64,000 nt of DNA, from positions 558,001-622,000 of the forward strand of contig NZ_BAABLD010000008.1 in NCBI RefSeq assembly GCF_039544165.1, given 5' to 3'. Both the position numbers and the translations under genes were made by a program. The notes below the pieces were generated by a model. That model made no database searches. It had not been told where the DNA came from and worked only from the letters and a program-made list of their open reading frames with translations. Shown one piece after another: positions 53,381-64,000 of this stretch. The DNA comes from Viridibacterium curvum. GTDB lineage: Bacteria; Pseudomonadota; Gammaproteobacteria; Burkholderiales; Rhodocyclaceae. Position 1 is the stretch's first letter; every line of letters begins with the position of its first letter.

Positions 53381-55219
53381 TCAAGCCACCGAGGCAAGTC
53401 GGCGCGGCTGGAAACCGGCAATCTGGGGAATGTCCGCCGGGTTGACCGGCCGACTGAAGTGGTAGCCCTGCAGATAGCGACAACCATGATTGCCCAGCAA
53501 TTCCGCTTGGGGCTGCGTCTCGATACCCTCGGCCACCAGTGCCAGCCCCAGACTGCGACACATGGCGATGATGGCCGTGGCCAGATGCAGGCTCTGCATG
53601 TTGAATTCAATGTCACGCACGAAAGCGCGATCCAGCTTGACGGTGTTGAGCGGGAAGCGTGTGAGGTAGGACAGCGACGAGTAACCGGTGCCGAAATCGT
53701 CGAGTGACAGGCTGATGCCCATCTCGTGCAGCGCCGTGATATTGGCCAGGACAGCACGGTCATCATCAATGATGATGCGTTCGGTCAGCTCCAGCTCCAG
53801 CTGGTTGGCGGGCAGGCCCGTGATGCGCAGGACGTCGGACACGATGCTCGCAAAACGCTCATCCTGCAGCTGTCGCGCCGACACATTCACACTCACCGTC
53901 AGCGGCACCGAATCCTCGCGGACAGCCTGCAGCTCGCGCACGCGCCGACAGGACTCTTCGAGCACCCACAGGCCAATGGCGACGATCTGTCCGGTTTCCT
54001 CGGCGACCGGGATGAACTGATCCGGCGGAACGTTGCCGAGCTCGGCACTCTGCCAGCGCAGCAAGGCTTCCACTTTCATCATGCGGCCTGTCGAAGCCTC
54101 CACGATGGGCTGGAAGAGGACGCGCATCTCCTTGCGCTCCAGCGCCTGCCGCAGATGTGCATCGATGCGCAGACTGTCCTGCACACGCTGGTTCATCTCG
54201 CGGTTGAACAGGCAGAAGCTGTTGCGCGAAGATTTCTTGACCTCGTACATCGCCGTGTCGGCGTTGCGCATCAGGGTGTCAGGATCATCACCATCTGCGG
54301 GCCACAAGGCGATGCCCACGCTGGCTGTCACCACAGCTTGCAGACCATCGACGAGGAAGGGCTCCTGGAAAGCCTGCACCACCCGTTGCGCAGCGTACTC
54401 GACACGCAAGGGCGCTGCAGAGGGATCAGGCTCGGTGAGGATCACCACGAATTCATCGCCGCCAAAACGCGCCACGGTGTCGGCCTCGCGCACCGTTTCG
54501 CGCAAGCGTTGTGCAGCGCCCGACAGCAGGGCGTCGCCGAGGGTGTGGCCGCGTGAGTCGTTGATGCGCTTGAAGTGATCGAGATCAATCAGCATCACGG
54601 CAAAGTTGCCACCGCCACGCTTGCCGAGAATGATGGCCTGACGCAACCGGTCCATCATCAGGCGACGATTGGGCAGCCGGGTCACTTCGTCGACCGTCAC
54701 GTGCTGCACCATCAGTTCTTCGTACTGCTTGCGTTCGCTGACATCACGCATCTGCACCAGCACGGCAGCCGTGTCGCCGTAACGACAACGCGAAACACGC
54801 TTCTCTGCCGGAAAGCTGCGCCCATCACGACGCGTTACCGAGCACTCCTGCAGCACCTGCGCCATGTTCGTGCGCGCACTCAGCACCAGCTCGTTCTCTT
54901 TGGAGAGCGTCGCCTCGGAGACATCACGGAAGAACTCGAGAATGTTCTGGCCGCGCATCTCGGCCGGGTCCTGGAGACCGAGCAGCTGGGCGCAGGCCGG
55001 GTTGGCATGCAGCACGCGGCCGCCCTCCTCGCGCAGGTAGATCGCGTCCCCCAGGGCATTGAGCATGCTGGCGTAGTCGGCGGCACCGGGCCCCGTCACC
55101 TCGCCAGAACGACGAGCCGCGCTGCGATCCCTGGGCAGGAATTGCCAGGCAGCGGCCCCGGCCATCACGATCGCGATCAGAATCAGCGCGTAACCCAACA
55201 CCCTGCGTCCCCCAGGCAC
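53381..55219 (-). CDS. PAS-GGDEF-EAL cyclic-di-GMP protein
   Basis: 612 residues from a GTG at 55219. One N-terminal membrane helix (about 7-27), a PAS domain (about 48-165: LGDAIYLREEGGRVLHANPA, RDVSERKQYEEL), a GGDEF domain with intact RFGGDEF near 253 and an EAL domain with EALLRW near 381, ELTERIII, DDFGTGYSSLSYL and AEGIETQ. Both catalytic centres look complete. It lacks the periplasmic Cache domain of the protein at 21900, so its input is cytoplasmic or via the neighbouring binding protein. Confidence 0.93.
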   Translation of the reverse strand: MPGGRRVLGYALILIAIVMAGAAAWQFLPRDRSAARRSGEVTGPGAADYASMLNALGDAIYLREEGGRVLHANPACAQLLGLQDPAEMRGQNILEFFRDVSEATLSKENELVLSARTNMAQVLQECSVTRRDGRSFPAEKRVSRCRYGDTAAVLVQMRDVSERKQYEELMVQHVTVDEVTRLPNRRLMMDRLRQAIILGKRGGGNFAVMLIDLDHFKRINDSRGHTLGDALLSGAAQRLRETVREADTVARFGGDEFVVILTEPDPSAAPLRVEYAAQRVVQAFQEPFLVDGLQAVVTASVGIALWPADGDDPDTLMRNADTAMYEVKKSSRNSFCLFNREMNQRVQDSLRIDAHLRQALERKEMRVLFQPIVEASTGRMMKVEALLRWQSAELGNVPPDQFIPVAEETGQIVAIGLWVLEESCRRVRELQAVREDSVPLTVSVNVSARQLQDERFASIVSDVLRITGLPANQLELELTERIIIDDDRAVLANITALHEMGISLSLDDFGTGYSSLSYLTRFPLNTVKLDRAFVRDIEFNMQSLHLATAIIAMCRSLGLALVAEGIETQPQAELLGNHGCRYLQGYHFSRPVNPADIPQIAGFQPRRLASVA

Positions 55220-55374
55220 CTTGCCGTCAGTCGATTCAGGCTATTACGGCATTGGGTCAGAAAACTGCAGAAACGCCAGAATCAAGGTCCCGACAGACTG
55301 GAGCCGGAACCCCGGGGGCGGCCGCAAAGCGGCGCCAGTGCTCACGAAGCGTCGCTTCCGGGGTAGCATGAACC

Positions 55375-56637
55375 ATGAGCCAAGACCGTGTCCCCCCCCG
55401 CTTTTCGCCCCCGGCCCGCGCCTGCATCGTCGGCGGCGCGGTGCGCGACCGCCTGCTCGGCCTGCCCGTGCAGGACCGCGACTGGGTCGTCACCGGCTGC
55501 ACACCCGACACCATGCTGGCCATGGGTTTCCGCCCGGTCGGCAAGGACTTCCCGGTCTTCCTGCATCCGCAGACCCAGGAGGAATACGCGCTGGCGCGCA
55601 CCGAGCGCAAAAGTGGCCACGGCTACAAGGGCTTCGTGTTCCATGCCGATGCCGAGGTCAGCATCGAGGAAGACCTGCTGCGTCGTGACCTGACCATCAA
55701 CGCCATTGCCGAAGCGCCGGATGGCAGCCTGATCGACCCCTATGGCGGCCAGCAGGACCTCGCGGCGCGCGTGTTCCGTCACGTCAGCCCGGCCTTCGCC
55801 GAAGACCCGGTGCGCATCCTGCGCGTCGCACGCTTCGCGGCGCGCTTCAGCGACTTCACGGTGGCGCCCGAAACACTGGCCCTCATGCGTGAGATGGTGG
55901 CCGCTGGCGAAGTGGATCACCTCGTGCCCGAGCGCGTCTGGCAGGAGATCTCACGCGGTCTGATGTCAGAAATGCCCTCGCGCATGTTCAGCGTGCTGCG
56001 CGACTGCGGCGCACTGGCGCGGCTGCTGCCCGAGCTCGATGCCCTGTTCGGCGTACCGCAGCCACCGCAATACCACCCGGAAGTCGACACCGGCGTGCAC
56101 ATCCTGCTGGTCATCGATGCCGCAGCTACCCGCAACGAGCCTCTGCCCGTGCGCTGGGCCGCCGTGCTGCACGACCTCGGCAAAGGCCTCACGCCCGCCG
56201 ATATCCTGCCGCACCACTACGGCCACGAAGCAGCCGGCGTGCCGCTCACCGAAGCCGTCTGCGAACGGCTCAAGGTGCCCGTCGAATGCCGTGACCTTGC
56301 GGTACTGGTCACGCGCGAGCATGGCAACGTGCACAAGGCCATGGAGATGCGGCCCGACACGATCACCAAGCTCCTCGAACGCGTAGACGCTCTGCGTCGC
56401 CCGCAACGCTTCGAGCAGCTGCTCGCCGCCTGCCTCGCCGACGCGCATGGACGCCCCGGCTTCGAGACCTGCGACTACCCGCAAGTGGCACGCCTGCGCC
56501 TGGCTCTGGCCGCGTTCTCAGCCGTCGATGCCGGCGCCATCGCAGCCGCCTGTGCGGACAAGCGCCGGATTCCGGATGCCATCCATCAAGCACGCGTGGG
56601 AGCGGTAAAAACAGCGCTGTCCGCCGGCACGGACTGA
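55375..56637 (+). CDS. cca: Multifunctional CCA-adding enzyme
   Basis: 420 residues. Nucleotidyltransferase head with IVGGAVRDRLLG, QDRDWVVTG (carboxylate DxD in the family as D-x-D) and LLRRDLTINAIA; neck AFAEDPVRILRVARFAARF; then an HD domain with AVLHDLGKG and REHGNVHKA, which gives phosphatase/2',3'-cyclic activity to this class. It builds and repairs the tRNA CCA end. The fifth to eighth codons contain a run of eight C (55392-55399). Start at 55375; family members usually begin about 14 residues later, directly with the GGAVRD strand. Confidence 0.95.
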   Translation: MSQDRVPPRFSPPARACIVGGAVRDRLLGLPVQDRDWVVTGCTPDTMLAMGFRPVGKDFPVFLHPQTQEEYALARTERKSGHGYKGFVFHADAEVSIEEDLLRRDLTINAIAEAPDGSLIDPYGGQQDLAARVFRHVSPAFAEDPVRILRVARFAARFSDFTVAPETLALMREMVAAGEVDHLVPERVWQEISRGLMSEMPSRMFSVLRDCGALARLLPELDALFGVPQPPQYHPEVDTGVHILLVIDAAATRNEPLPVRWAAVLHDLGKGLTPADILPHHYGHEAAGVPLTEAVCERLKVPVECRDLAVLVTREHGNVHKAMEMRPDTITKLLERVDALRRPQRFEQLLAACLADAHGRPGFETCDYPQVARLRLALAAFSAVDAGAIAAACADKRRIPDAIHQARVGAVKTALSAGTD

Positions 56638-56739
56638 ATCGGCGCATTCACCGCCATTTACAACTGCTTGCCGTTTGTAACGCTTCGCACCGCATGGGCC
56701 TTGGTAAGCTCGCGGGCACGACTCACCGGAGCCCCTGTC

Positions 56740-57147
56740 ATGCCCTCTGCATTGTCCTTGCCACGCTTCTTCCTCCTTTTACGTGCCGGCCTGCTGGCCA
56801 TGGTGCTGCTGCCACTGCTGTCCGGCTGTGGTGGCGGACTGGCGGATGAAGACGACGACGGCTACACCATCACCTCCCTGGTCTGGTCGCCCTCGGCGCC
56901 TACCAGCGGTACGCCGGTGTCGGTCACCTCAACCGTGACGACCACGGGCAACATCAAGAGCAGCGACCTCGTCTATGCCTGGACACAAACCTCGGGACCC
57001 GCTGTAACCCTGACCGGGGCAGACACGGCCACGGTGTACTTCACGGCCCCCACCGTCAGCGTCAGCACCGACGTAGTGCTCAAACTCACCGTGACCTCCG
57101 GCAGCCTGACCGCCAACAAGAGCGCCACAATCACCATCTCGCCGTAA
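56740..57147 (+). CDS. Small lipoprotein with Ig-like domain
   Basis: 135 residues from the ATG at 56740 (GGAG at 56728-56731). Lipoprotein signal with lipobox LLSGC (Cys near 30), an acidic spacer (ADEDDDG), then a single Ig/PKD-like domain: TSLVWSPSAPTSGTPVSV, DLVYAWTQTSGPAVTLTG, ADTATVYFTAPTVS and VVLKLTVTSG. Such domains bind carbohydrate or protein partners. 83 bp before the PBP1C-like gene, same strand. Function unknown. Confidence 0.8.
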   Translation: MPSALSLPRFFLLLRAGLLAMVLLPLLSGCGGGLADEDDDGYTITSLVWSPSAPTSGTPVSVTSTVTTTGNIKSSDLVYAWTQTSGPAVTLTGADTATVYFTAPTVSVSTDVVLKLTVTSGSLTANKSATITISP

Positions 57148-57220
57148 GGCCGCGTCAGCCCTGCACCGTCGGGCAGAAAGTTACATCGCGACACACGGGC
57201 CAACTGCCCCATGCGGCAGA

Positions 57221-59230
57221 ATGCCGGCCATGCTGTCTGCGCGCCTTTCTGCCTGCCGGTCTACCCATGTCAATCCTGCGCGCCTGCTCCGCGCGCTGCT
57301 GGCGACTTCATGGCTTTGCATCGCCTCTGTCGCATCGGCGGCCCAGGTATTGCCCGGCTTCGAGCAGGTGCGGACGAGCTGGGTCGCGTCCGACTCCGTA
57401 CTTCTGGACCGCAATGGCGAGCCACTCGCCGACCTGCGCCTGGACCCACGCGTGAGGCGCCTGCCCTGGGTCAGCCTGCAAACCTTGTCGCCCGCCATGC
57501 GCGAGGCCCTGCTGGCCGCGGAGGACAAACGCTTCTTCGAGCATTCCGGCATCGACTGGAAGGCCTTTATCGGTGCGGCCTGGCAGAACCTGTGGAGCCG
57601 TTCGCGGCGCGGCGCGTCGACCTTGACCATGCAGCTGGCCGGCATGCTGGACCCCGCCCTGCGCCTGCCCGCCAAAGGCACCGAACGCCGCAGCGTGACG
57701 CAGAAGTGGGACCAGAGCCTCGCGGCGATCGAACTCGAAAAGCACTGGACCAAGCCGCAGATCCTTGAGGCCTATCTCAACCTCGCGCCCTTCCGTGGCG
57801 ATCTCGAAGGCATAGGCGCTGCCAGCCAGCTGCTGTTCGGCCTCGGCCCCGAGGCGCTGACACGCCGCGAAGCCGTCATCCTCGCCGCCCTGCTGCGTGG
57901 GCCCAACGCCAAGCCCCCCGTCGTCACGCGACGCGCCTGCGCCCTGGCCGCCACACTCAACGACCGTCAGCTGTGCCCGGCCATCGGCGAACTGGCCCAG
58001 GCCCGGCTCAACAACCCGCGCAACACGCCACGCTTTGCCCTGGCCCCTCAGCTTGCGCGCAACCTGCTCAAGGAGCCGGGCCTGCAGCTGCGCAGCACGC
58101 TCGACGCCACGCAACAACGTGCCCTGATCGCGGCCCTTGCCCGCGAGCCCGGTGCATCGTGGGCCCTACTGCTCGACAATGCGTCGGGCGAAGTGCGTGC
58201 CTGGGTCGTGCAAGGCAGTGCGCCCGAGCTACCGGACCCGATGACCCAGCGACTGGAGCTGGCGCAATGGTGGACGCCGTTCGCCGTCGCCCAGGGCCTG
58301 GCTGACCGCAGCCTCACTGCGGCTGGACTCGTGATCGACGGCGACACGGTGCTCGATGCCAGGGACGCCCGCGCTGGCCAGCGCACCCGCATCCTCTCGC
58401 TGCGTACCGCCATCGCTGGCCGTTCACGCGGCGCTCTGCGCAATGCCATACGCGACCCGCATGCCGAAGCCCTCAACAGCTGGCTGCACGACCTGGGGCT
58501 GGACAACACCGACACCCCCGCGGTCAGTCCGCACCAGCTGGCACTGGCCTGGCGCAGCGTCACCAGTGCCAGCAGTTTCGTCGCCGCGCGCGGCCTGCCG
58601 CTCGAAGCGCCGCAGAAACGCCCGGCCATGCAGGAAGCCGCCTTCCTGCTGCAGGACATGCTGGGCGCGCCACACAACGGCAGCGGCTTCCGCAGCAGCT
58701 GGCTGTTCGGCAGCAGCGATGGGCAGTGGCAGATCGCCCTCGGCAACAGCGACCGCTACACCCTGCTGCTGGGTCTGCGCAGCAGCCCTTCGCCGGACTT
58801 CGCCACACACGCCCTGCTGCGCTGGCACGAGAGCTTCAGCGCCGTGCAGAAAGAGCCTTCACGGCCGCCACAGGCCAGCGAAGGTCTGGTCAACGGCATC
58901 ATCGCGTTCGAACCGCCGATCGAGCCTGCGCGACGCGAGTGGTTCATCAAGGGCACGGAGTTTTCGCCCGTCATGCTGGCCGCCTTGCCGTACCCCGCAC
59001 GCATCAGCTGGCCGCAGGCCGGAGCGAGCTACCGACTCGACGCGATCACCGCCGATGCCTGGGCCCTGCGCGCCGATGCCGCCTGTGCCGTGCACTGGAC
59101 ACTTGATGGCAAGCCGCTCGGTCAAGGCGCCCAGGTGCGCTGGACGCCGCAAACCGGCCGCCACCAGCTGCGCCTGCTGGGGCCGCGCGACGAAGTGCTC
59201 GACGCGCTGGAGTTCAGCGTCACACCCTGA
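57221..59230 (+). CDS. pbpC: PBP1C-like peptidoglycan glycosyltransferase with degenerate transpeptidase domain
   Basis: 669 residues (ATG at 57221 or 57230), against about 770 for E. coli PBP1C. N-terminal anchor or signal (about 22-40). The GT51 domain looks active: AAEDKRFFEHSGIDWKAF with catalytic Glu, RRGASTLTMQLAGML, and KPQILEAYLNLAPFRGDLEG. The transpeptidase domain is recognisable (ALLLDNASGEVRAWV) but lacks SxxK (the expected PGSTLKPF position reads AQWWTPFA), SxN (reads AGRSRGAL) and KTG (reads LFGSSDGQW). The C-terminal PBP_C domain is kept (KGTEFSPVMLAALPYPARI, GRHQLRLLGPRDEVLDALEF). No alpha-2-macroglobulin gene, the usual partner, is adjacent. Probably a monofunctional glycosyltransferase or a wall-binding regulator. 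Confidence 0.88.
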   Translation: MPAMLSARLSACRSTHVNPARLLRALLATSWLCIASVASAAQVLPGFEQVRTSWVASDSVLLDRNGEPLADLRLDPRVRRLPWVSLQTLSPAMREALLAAEDKRFFEHSGIDWKAFIGAAWQNLWSRSRRGASTLTMQLAGMLDPALRLPAKGTERRSVTQKWDQSLAAIELEKHWTKPQILEAYLNLAPFRGDLEGIGAASQLLFGLGPEALTRREAVILAALLRGPNAKPPVVTRRACALAATLNDRQLCPAIGELAQARLNNPRNTPRFALAPQLARNLLKEPGLQLRSTLDATQQRALIAALAREPGASWALLLDNASGEVRAWVVQGSAPELPDPMTQRLELAQWWTPFAVAQGLADRSLTAAGLVIDGDTVLDARDARAGQRTRILSLRTAIAGRSRGALRNAIRDPHAEALNSWLHDLGLDNTDTPAVSPHQLALAWRSVTSASSFVAARGLPLEAPQKRPAMQEAAFLLQDMLGAPHNGSGFRSSWLFGSSDGQWQIALGNSDRYTLLLGLRSSPSPDFATHALLRWHESFSAVQKEPSRPPQASEGLVNGIIAFEPPIEPARREWFIKGTEFSPVMLAALPYPARISWPQAGASYRLDAITADAWALRADAACAVHWTLDGKPLGQGAQVRWTPQTGRHQLRLLGPRDEVLDALEFSVTP

Positions 59231-59236
59231 GAGTGC

Positions 59237-60253
59237 TCAGGATATCAGCCGCAGCTTGCGCAGCAACTGCCGCAGCTGATTGCCCAGATGACTGCGCGAT
59301 GGAAAGAAACCGCGCTTGCTGTTGCGGTCAAAGGCCCCCACCAGCATGACCCACATGATGCCGCCGAGCAGGGCCATGCCCAGCAGCACGCCGGCATAGG
59401 CAAAGTGCCAGTCAATGCCGACTTCCTGCACCCAGCCACTGAACTCCGACATGCCGCCGATGCTGGCGAGCAGGTTGAGTGGCAGGAAGATGACGCTGAT
59501 CAGGGTGAGGTTCTTGAGCAGGTTGTTGACGTTGTTGTTGATGATGGTGCCGCGCGCATCCATGAGGCCCGACAACACGCTGCTGTAGATGTCAGCCTGA
59601 CGCGCGCACTGCTGCGTGTCCAGCGTGATGTCGTGCAGGGTCTCGATCTGTGACTCGCTGAAACCCAGCCGGTGCGCAGCGCTGCGCAGCTTGCCGAGCA
59701 CGGCGAGGTTCGCCTCGATACCGTCGATGTAGTAGATGAGACTCTCGCTGAGCGCCAGCATCTGCAGGTAGTAACGGTTCTCCATCGACACGCTGAGCTT
59801 GTTGCCGAGCTCCGCCGTCAGCTGCTTGATGATCTTGAGGTGCTCGAGGAAGTGGTGCACCGTAGCCAGCAGGAACTTGAGCAGGAAGTCGTTGGGGCCA
59901 TTGAGCGCACGGAACTCGCGACGATCGAAATGCAATTCCTTCTCGGCGGTGACGAGCACCATGGACCCATTGCGGATGAAGAAGGTGACCGAGCAGACGT
60001 CGAAACGCAGCTGCTCGGTGACCGTCACGTTCTTGGGGCGTTTGAAGATCAGGGTCGCCAGATCGGGGCTGAATTCAAGGCGCGGAATCTCGTCAGGATC
60101 CAGCGCGGCGTCGAGGTCATATCGGTCCAGTGCGAAGTTGCGCAACAGCTCTTCGCGCTCCTCACGGTTCGGTGCCGCGTAAACGCGGATCGGCACCTCT
60201 TCGGCCTGCGAGGCCTGAACTTCACCGTTGATGCAATCGTAGCCTGCCTTCAC
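59237..60253 (-). CDS. CorA-family divalent cation transporter (GMS variant)
   Basis: 338 residues from a GTG at 60253, chosen because an AGAGGGAG ribosome site lies seven bases upstream. A cytoplasmic funnel (RLEFSPDLATLIFKRP, NGSMVLVTAEKELHF), long helices (ETLHDITLDTQQCARQADIYSSVLSG in pieces, NNNVNNLLKNLTLISVIFLP) and two C-terminal membrane helices. The loop after the first helix reads IGGMSEFS: GMS, not the canonical GMN that binds the incoming hydrated ion, as in a known divergent CorA branch. Mg2+, Zn2+ or another cation could be the substrate. Monocistronic, close to pbpC's 3' end (7 bp, convergent). Confidence 0.85.
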   Translation of the reverse strand: MKAGYDCINGEVQASQAEEVPIRVYAAPNREEREELLRNFALDRYDLDAALDPDEIPRLEFSPDLATLIFKRPKNVTVTEQLRFDVCSVTFFIRNGSMVLVTAEKELHFDRREFRALNGPNDFLLKFLLATVHHFLEHLKIIKQLTAELGNKLSVSMENRYYLQMLALSESLIYYIDGIEANLAVLGKLRSAAHRLGFSESQIETLHDITLDTQQCARQADIYSSVLSGLMDARGTIINNNVNNLLKNLTLISVIFLPLNLLASIGGMSEFSGWVQEVGIDWHFAYAGVLLGMALLGGIMWVMLVGAFDRNSKRGFFPSRSHLGNQLRQLLRKLRLIS

Positions 60254-60366
60254 CGTCACGCTCCCTCTGCTGATGCAACTGCGATGCCGTGTTGTCCGGC
60301 TTGCCTGCAGACTACTCCATCCTGTCTCAAACGCGTCGGTCAGCAACGACTTTGCTCTGTGACGCG

Positions 60367-60803
60367 TCAGTCCTCTCCGGCAAGGTCGACGAGGATGGGA
60401 CAGTCCGGTCGTTCATCGCCGTGACAACAATGCACGAGGTGTCCCAGCGTATCGACCATACCCTGCATCTGCGCGATGCGCTGCTGCAGGTCTTCGATAT
60501 GCGCCTGCGCAATCTTCCTGACCGCAGCGCTGGGGCGACGACGGTTCTGCCACAGCCCCAGCAAGGCACGGATCTCGTCCATCGAAAAACCCAGTGCGCG
60601 CGCACGATGGATGAAGCGCAGGGTCTGCACATGCTGCGGGGCATAGAGCCGGTAGTTGGCAGCAGTACGCGGCACGACGGGCAACAGGCCGATTTCTTCG
60701 TAGTGACGGATCATCTTGGCCGACACTCCACTGGCGGCAGAGGCCTGACCAATGTCGACAAGTCCCTTCTGCAAGGCTTCCGCACGTTCCGGCGCCTGGG
60801 CTC

Positions 60804-60807
<4 letters not shown>
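60367..60807 (-). CDS. cueR: Cu(I)-responsive MerR-family regulator CueR
   Basis: 146 residues. MerR HTH: IGQASAASGVSAKMIRHYEEIGLLP, given as IGQASAASGVSAKMIRHYEE and GLLP, then the NYRLYAP wing and RALGFSMDEIRALLGLW. Metal site Cys 128 and Cys 136 eight residues apart in CCHGDERPDCP, the CueR pattern. A 15-residue extension precedes the usual start, but the ATG at 60807 overlaps the copA stop (ATGA), supporting it. The order copA-cueR means the regulator is made from the promoter it controls. Confidence 0.94.
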
Positions 60808-63251
<2,444 letters not shown>

Positions 63252-63278
63252 CACGGGCTCCTTCAACAAGGATGACCG

Positions 63279-63309
63279 ATGCTGAAGCTTCCCACAATGG
63301 CAAGGTCAA
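63279..63309 (-). promoter_or_regulatory. CueR-type copA promoter/operator
   Basis: On the minus strand a -35 box TTGACC (63304-63309) is followed by a 19-bp spacer and a -10-like CAGCAT (63279-63284). The spacer region holds the dyad ACCTTGCC / GGGAAGCT, as in MerR-type copper promoters, in which CueR twists an over-long spacer to activate. It lies 28 bp before the copA start. Confidence 0.75.
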
Positions 63310-63398
63310 GCACAGGTCGCCATGGGCCGTCGGCTTGAAGCAACAGACGAGGCGCGTATCATCGACGGATCTTCATCGCACCTGTCTGGAGTCCGCTC

Positions 63399-64000
63399 AT
63401 GCTGCAGTCGGCCCTGTTCCTCCTGCTCGTCACCGCCACCGCGTCCGCACAGGCAGCGGGCGCTGATGGCATGACGCCGGCAAACCTGCTGACCGGTGCG
63501 GCCTTTGCCCTGCTGGCGACCCTGTTGTTCGCCGCTCTGCTCTACGGGCTTGAACGCGTGTGGCGACGCGTATCGGAACGACTGGGACACGACACCACGG
63601 CCGAAGACGACGTGCATAGCCTCGGCAGCTTCGCGCTGCGCTTTGCCGGCCATCTCGCCGGCTTGGTCCGCTGGGGGCTGTGGCTGGCGCTGATCTACGC
63701 CTGGGTGGTGTTCGTTCTCGAATGTTTTCCCTTCTCGCGGCCGCTGGGTGAACAACTCGGCGGGCTGGTGCTATCGACACTCACACGCATCGCCCAGGGG
63801 GCCGTGAATGCCTTGCCGGACATCATCACACTGGTGGTGATCCTGTTCCTCACGCGGGCCGTCGTCGACGTGCTGGGACAAGTCTTCGACAGCGTGCAGA
63901 GCGGCAAGCTGCAGCTGCCCTTCCTGCATCGCGAGACGACCGGCGCGACGCGGCGCATCATCACGATACTGATCTGGGGGCTGGGCATCGCCTTCGCGTA
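63399..64000 (+). CDS. MscS-type mechanosensitive channel, N-terminal part
   Basis: The frame is open from the ATG at 63399 (GGAG at 63387-63390) to the right edge: 200 residues seen. A signal peptide or first helix (about 1-19), then hydrophobic helices at about 30-48, 82-102 and 135-155, and the start of another at 193. The stretch between (VLGQVFDSVQSGKLQLPFLHRETTGATRRI) followed by a helix is the usual lead-in to the pore helix and beta domain of MscS-family channels. The pore itself lies outside the window, so the family call is an inference from the helix pattern and this lead-in. Divergent from copA. Confidence 0.7.
   Translation, partial: MLQSALFLLLVTATASAQAAGADGMTPANLLTGAAFALLATLLFAALLYGLERVWRRVSERLGHDTTAEDDVHSLGSFALRFAGHLAGLVRWGLWLALIYAWVVFVLECFPFSRPLGEQLGGLVLSTLTRIAQGAVNALPDIITLVVILFLTRAVVDVLGQVFDSVQSGKLQLPFLHRETTGATRRIITILIWGLGIAFA

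Overview
The window reads as chromosomal DNA of a GC-rich betaproteobacterium, most likely Rhodocyclales or a near relative. The evidence is the layout mreB-mreC-mreD-mrdA-rodA-rlpA-dacC with divergent gatC, the ybeD-lipB-lipA block, a DUF1840 gene followed by a pteridine reductase, and the high-GC codon use. No rRNA, tRNA, CRISPR array, prophage or insertion sequence was recognised. The genus is an inference; large pectin-degrading lipoproteins with polyserine linkers suggest a plant-polysaccharide-degrading freshwater or soil organism.

1-13.1 kb is an accessory stretch. It opens with a very large minus-strand gene cut by the window edge that joins a periplasmic YCF48/BNR propeller to a membrane-anchored KAP P-loop NTPase. 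It continues with a chemoreceptor, a MipA/OmpV outer-membrane protein, a lone TssB-TssC (type VI sheath) fusion, an NPPY-type adenine DNA methyltransferase, an S4-domain protein, a KefC-type K+/H+ antiporter, a small CxxC protein coupled to it, and an HTH-citrate synthase. Several intergenic hairpin repeats lie here and at 17 and 19.6 kb.

13.2-18.3 kb holds a methyltransferase, a HAD phosphatase, and a molybdopterin oxidoreductase (YdeP/FdhF type) with a small HTH protein and FdhD. 18.4-30 kb is a pectin region: a class C beta-lactamase-like hydrolase, a PL1 pectate lyase lipoprotein, a Cache-GGDEF-EAL protein, the lipoate genes, and an 1149-residue lipoprotein combining pectate lyase, pectinesterase and a C-terminal beta domain. 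The two pectinase genes share a GGCGATTTTT motif upstream in the same orientation. A periplasmic asparaginase follows.

31-40 kb is the cell-elongation cluster on the minus strand (dacC, rlpA, rodA, mrdA, mreD, mreC, mreB). MreC carries a Ser/Ala-rich tail. Divergent from it, gatC and gatA are separated by an E. coli-like gmhA, and no gatB follows. 42-46 kb has a secreted unknown, DUF1840, pteridine reductase, an MBL hydrolase, an OmpR-type regulator, a small membrane protein of atypical composition and mscL.

46-64 kb carries a FecR/LysM-like protein, a CHASE2 histidine kinase (probable partner of the OmpR-type regulator), an AsmA-like protein, a periplasmic binding protein, a PAS-GGDEF-EAL protein, cca, a small lipoprotein, a PBP1C-like protein whose transpeptidase motifs are all missing, a CorA-family transporter with GMS instead of GMN, a copA-cueR copper operon with its operator, and the start of a MscS-type channel cut by the right edge.
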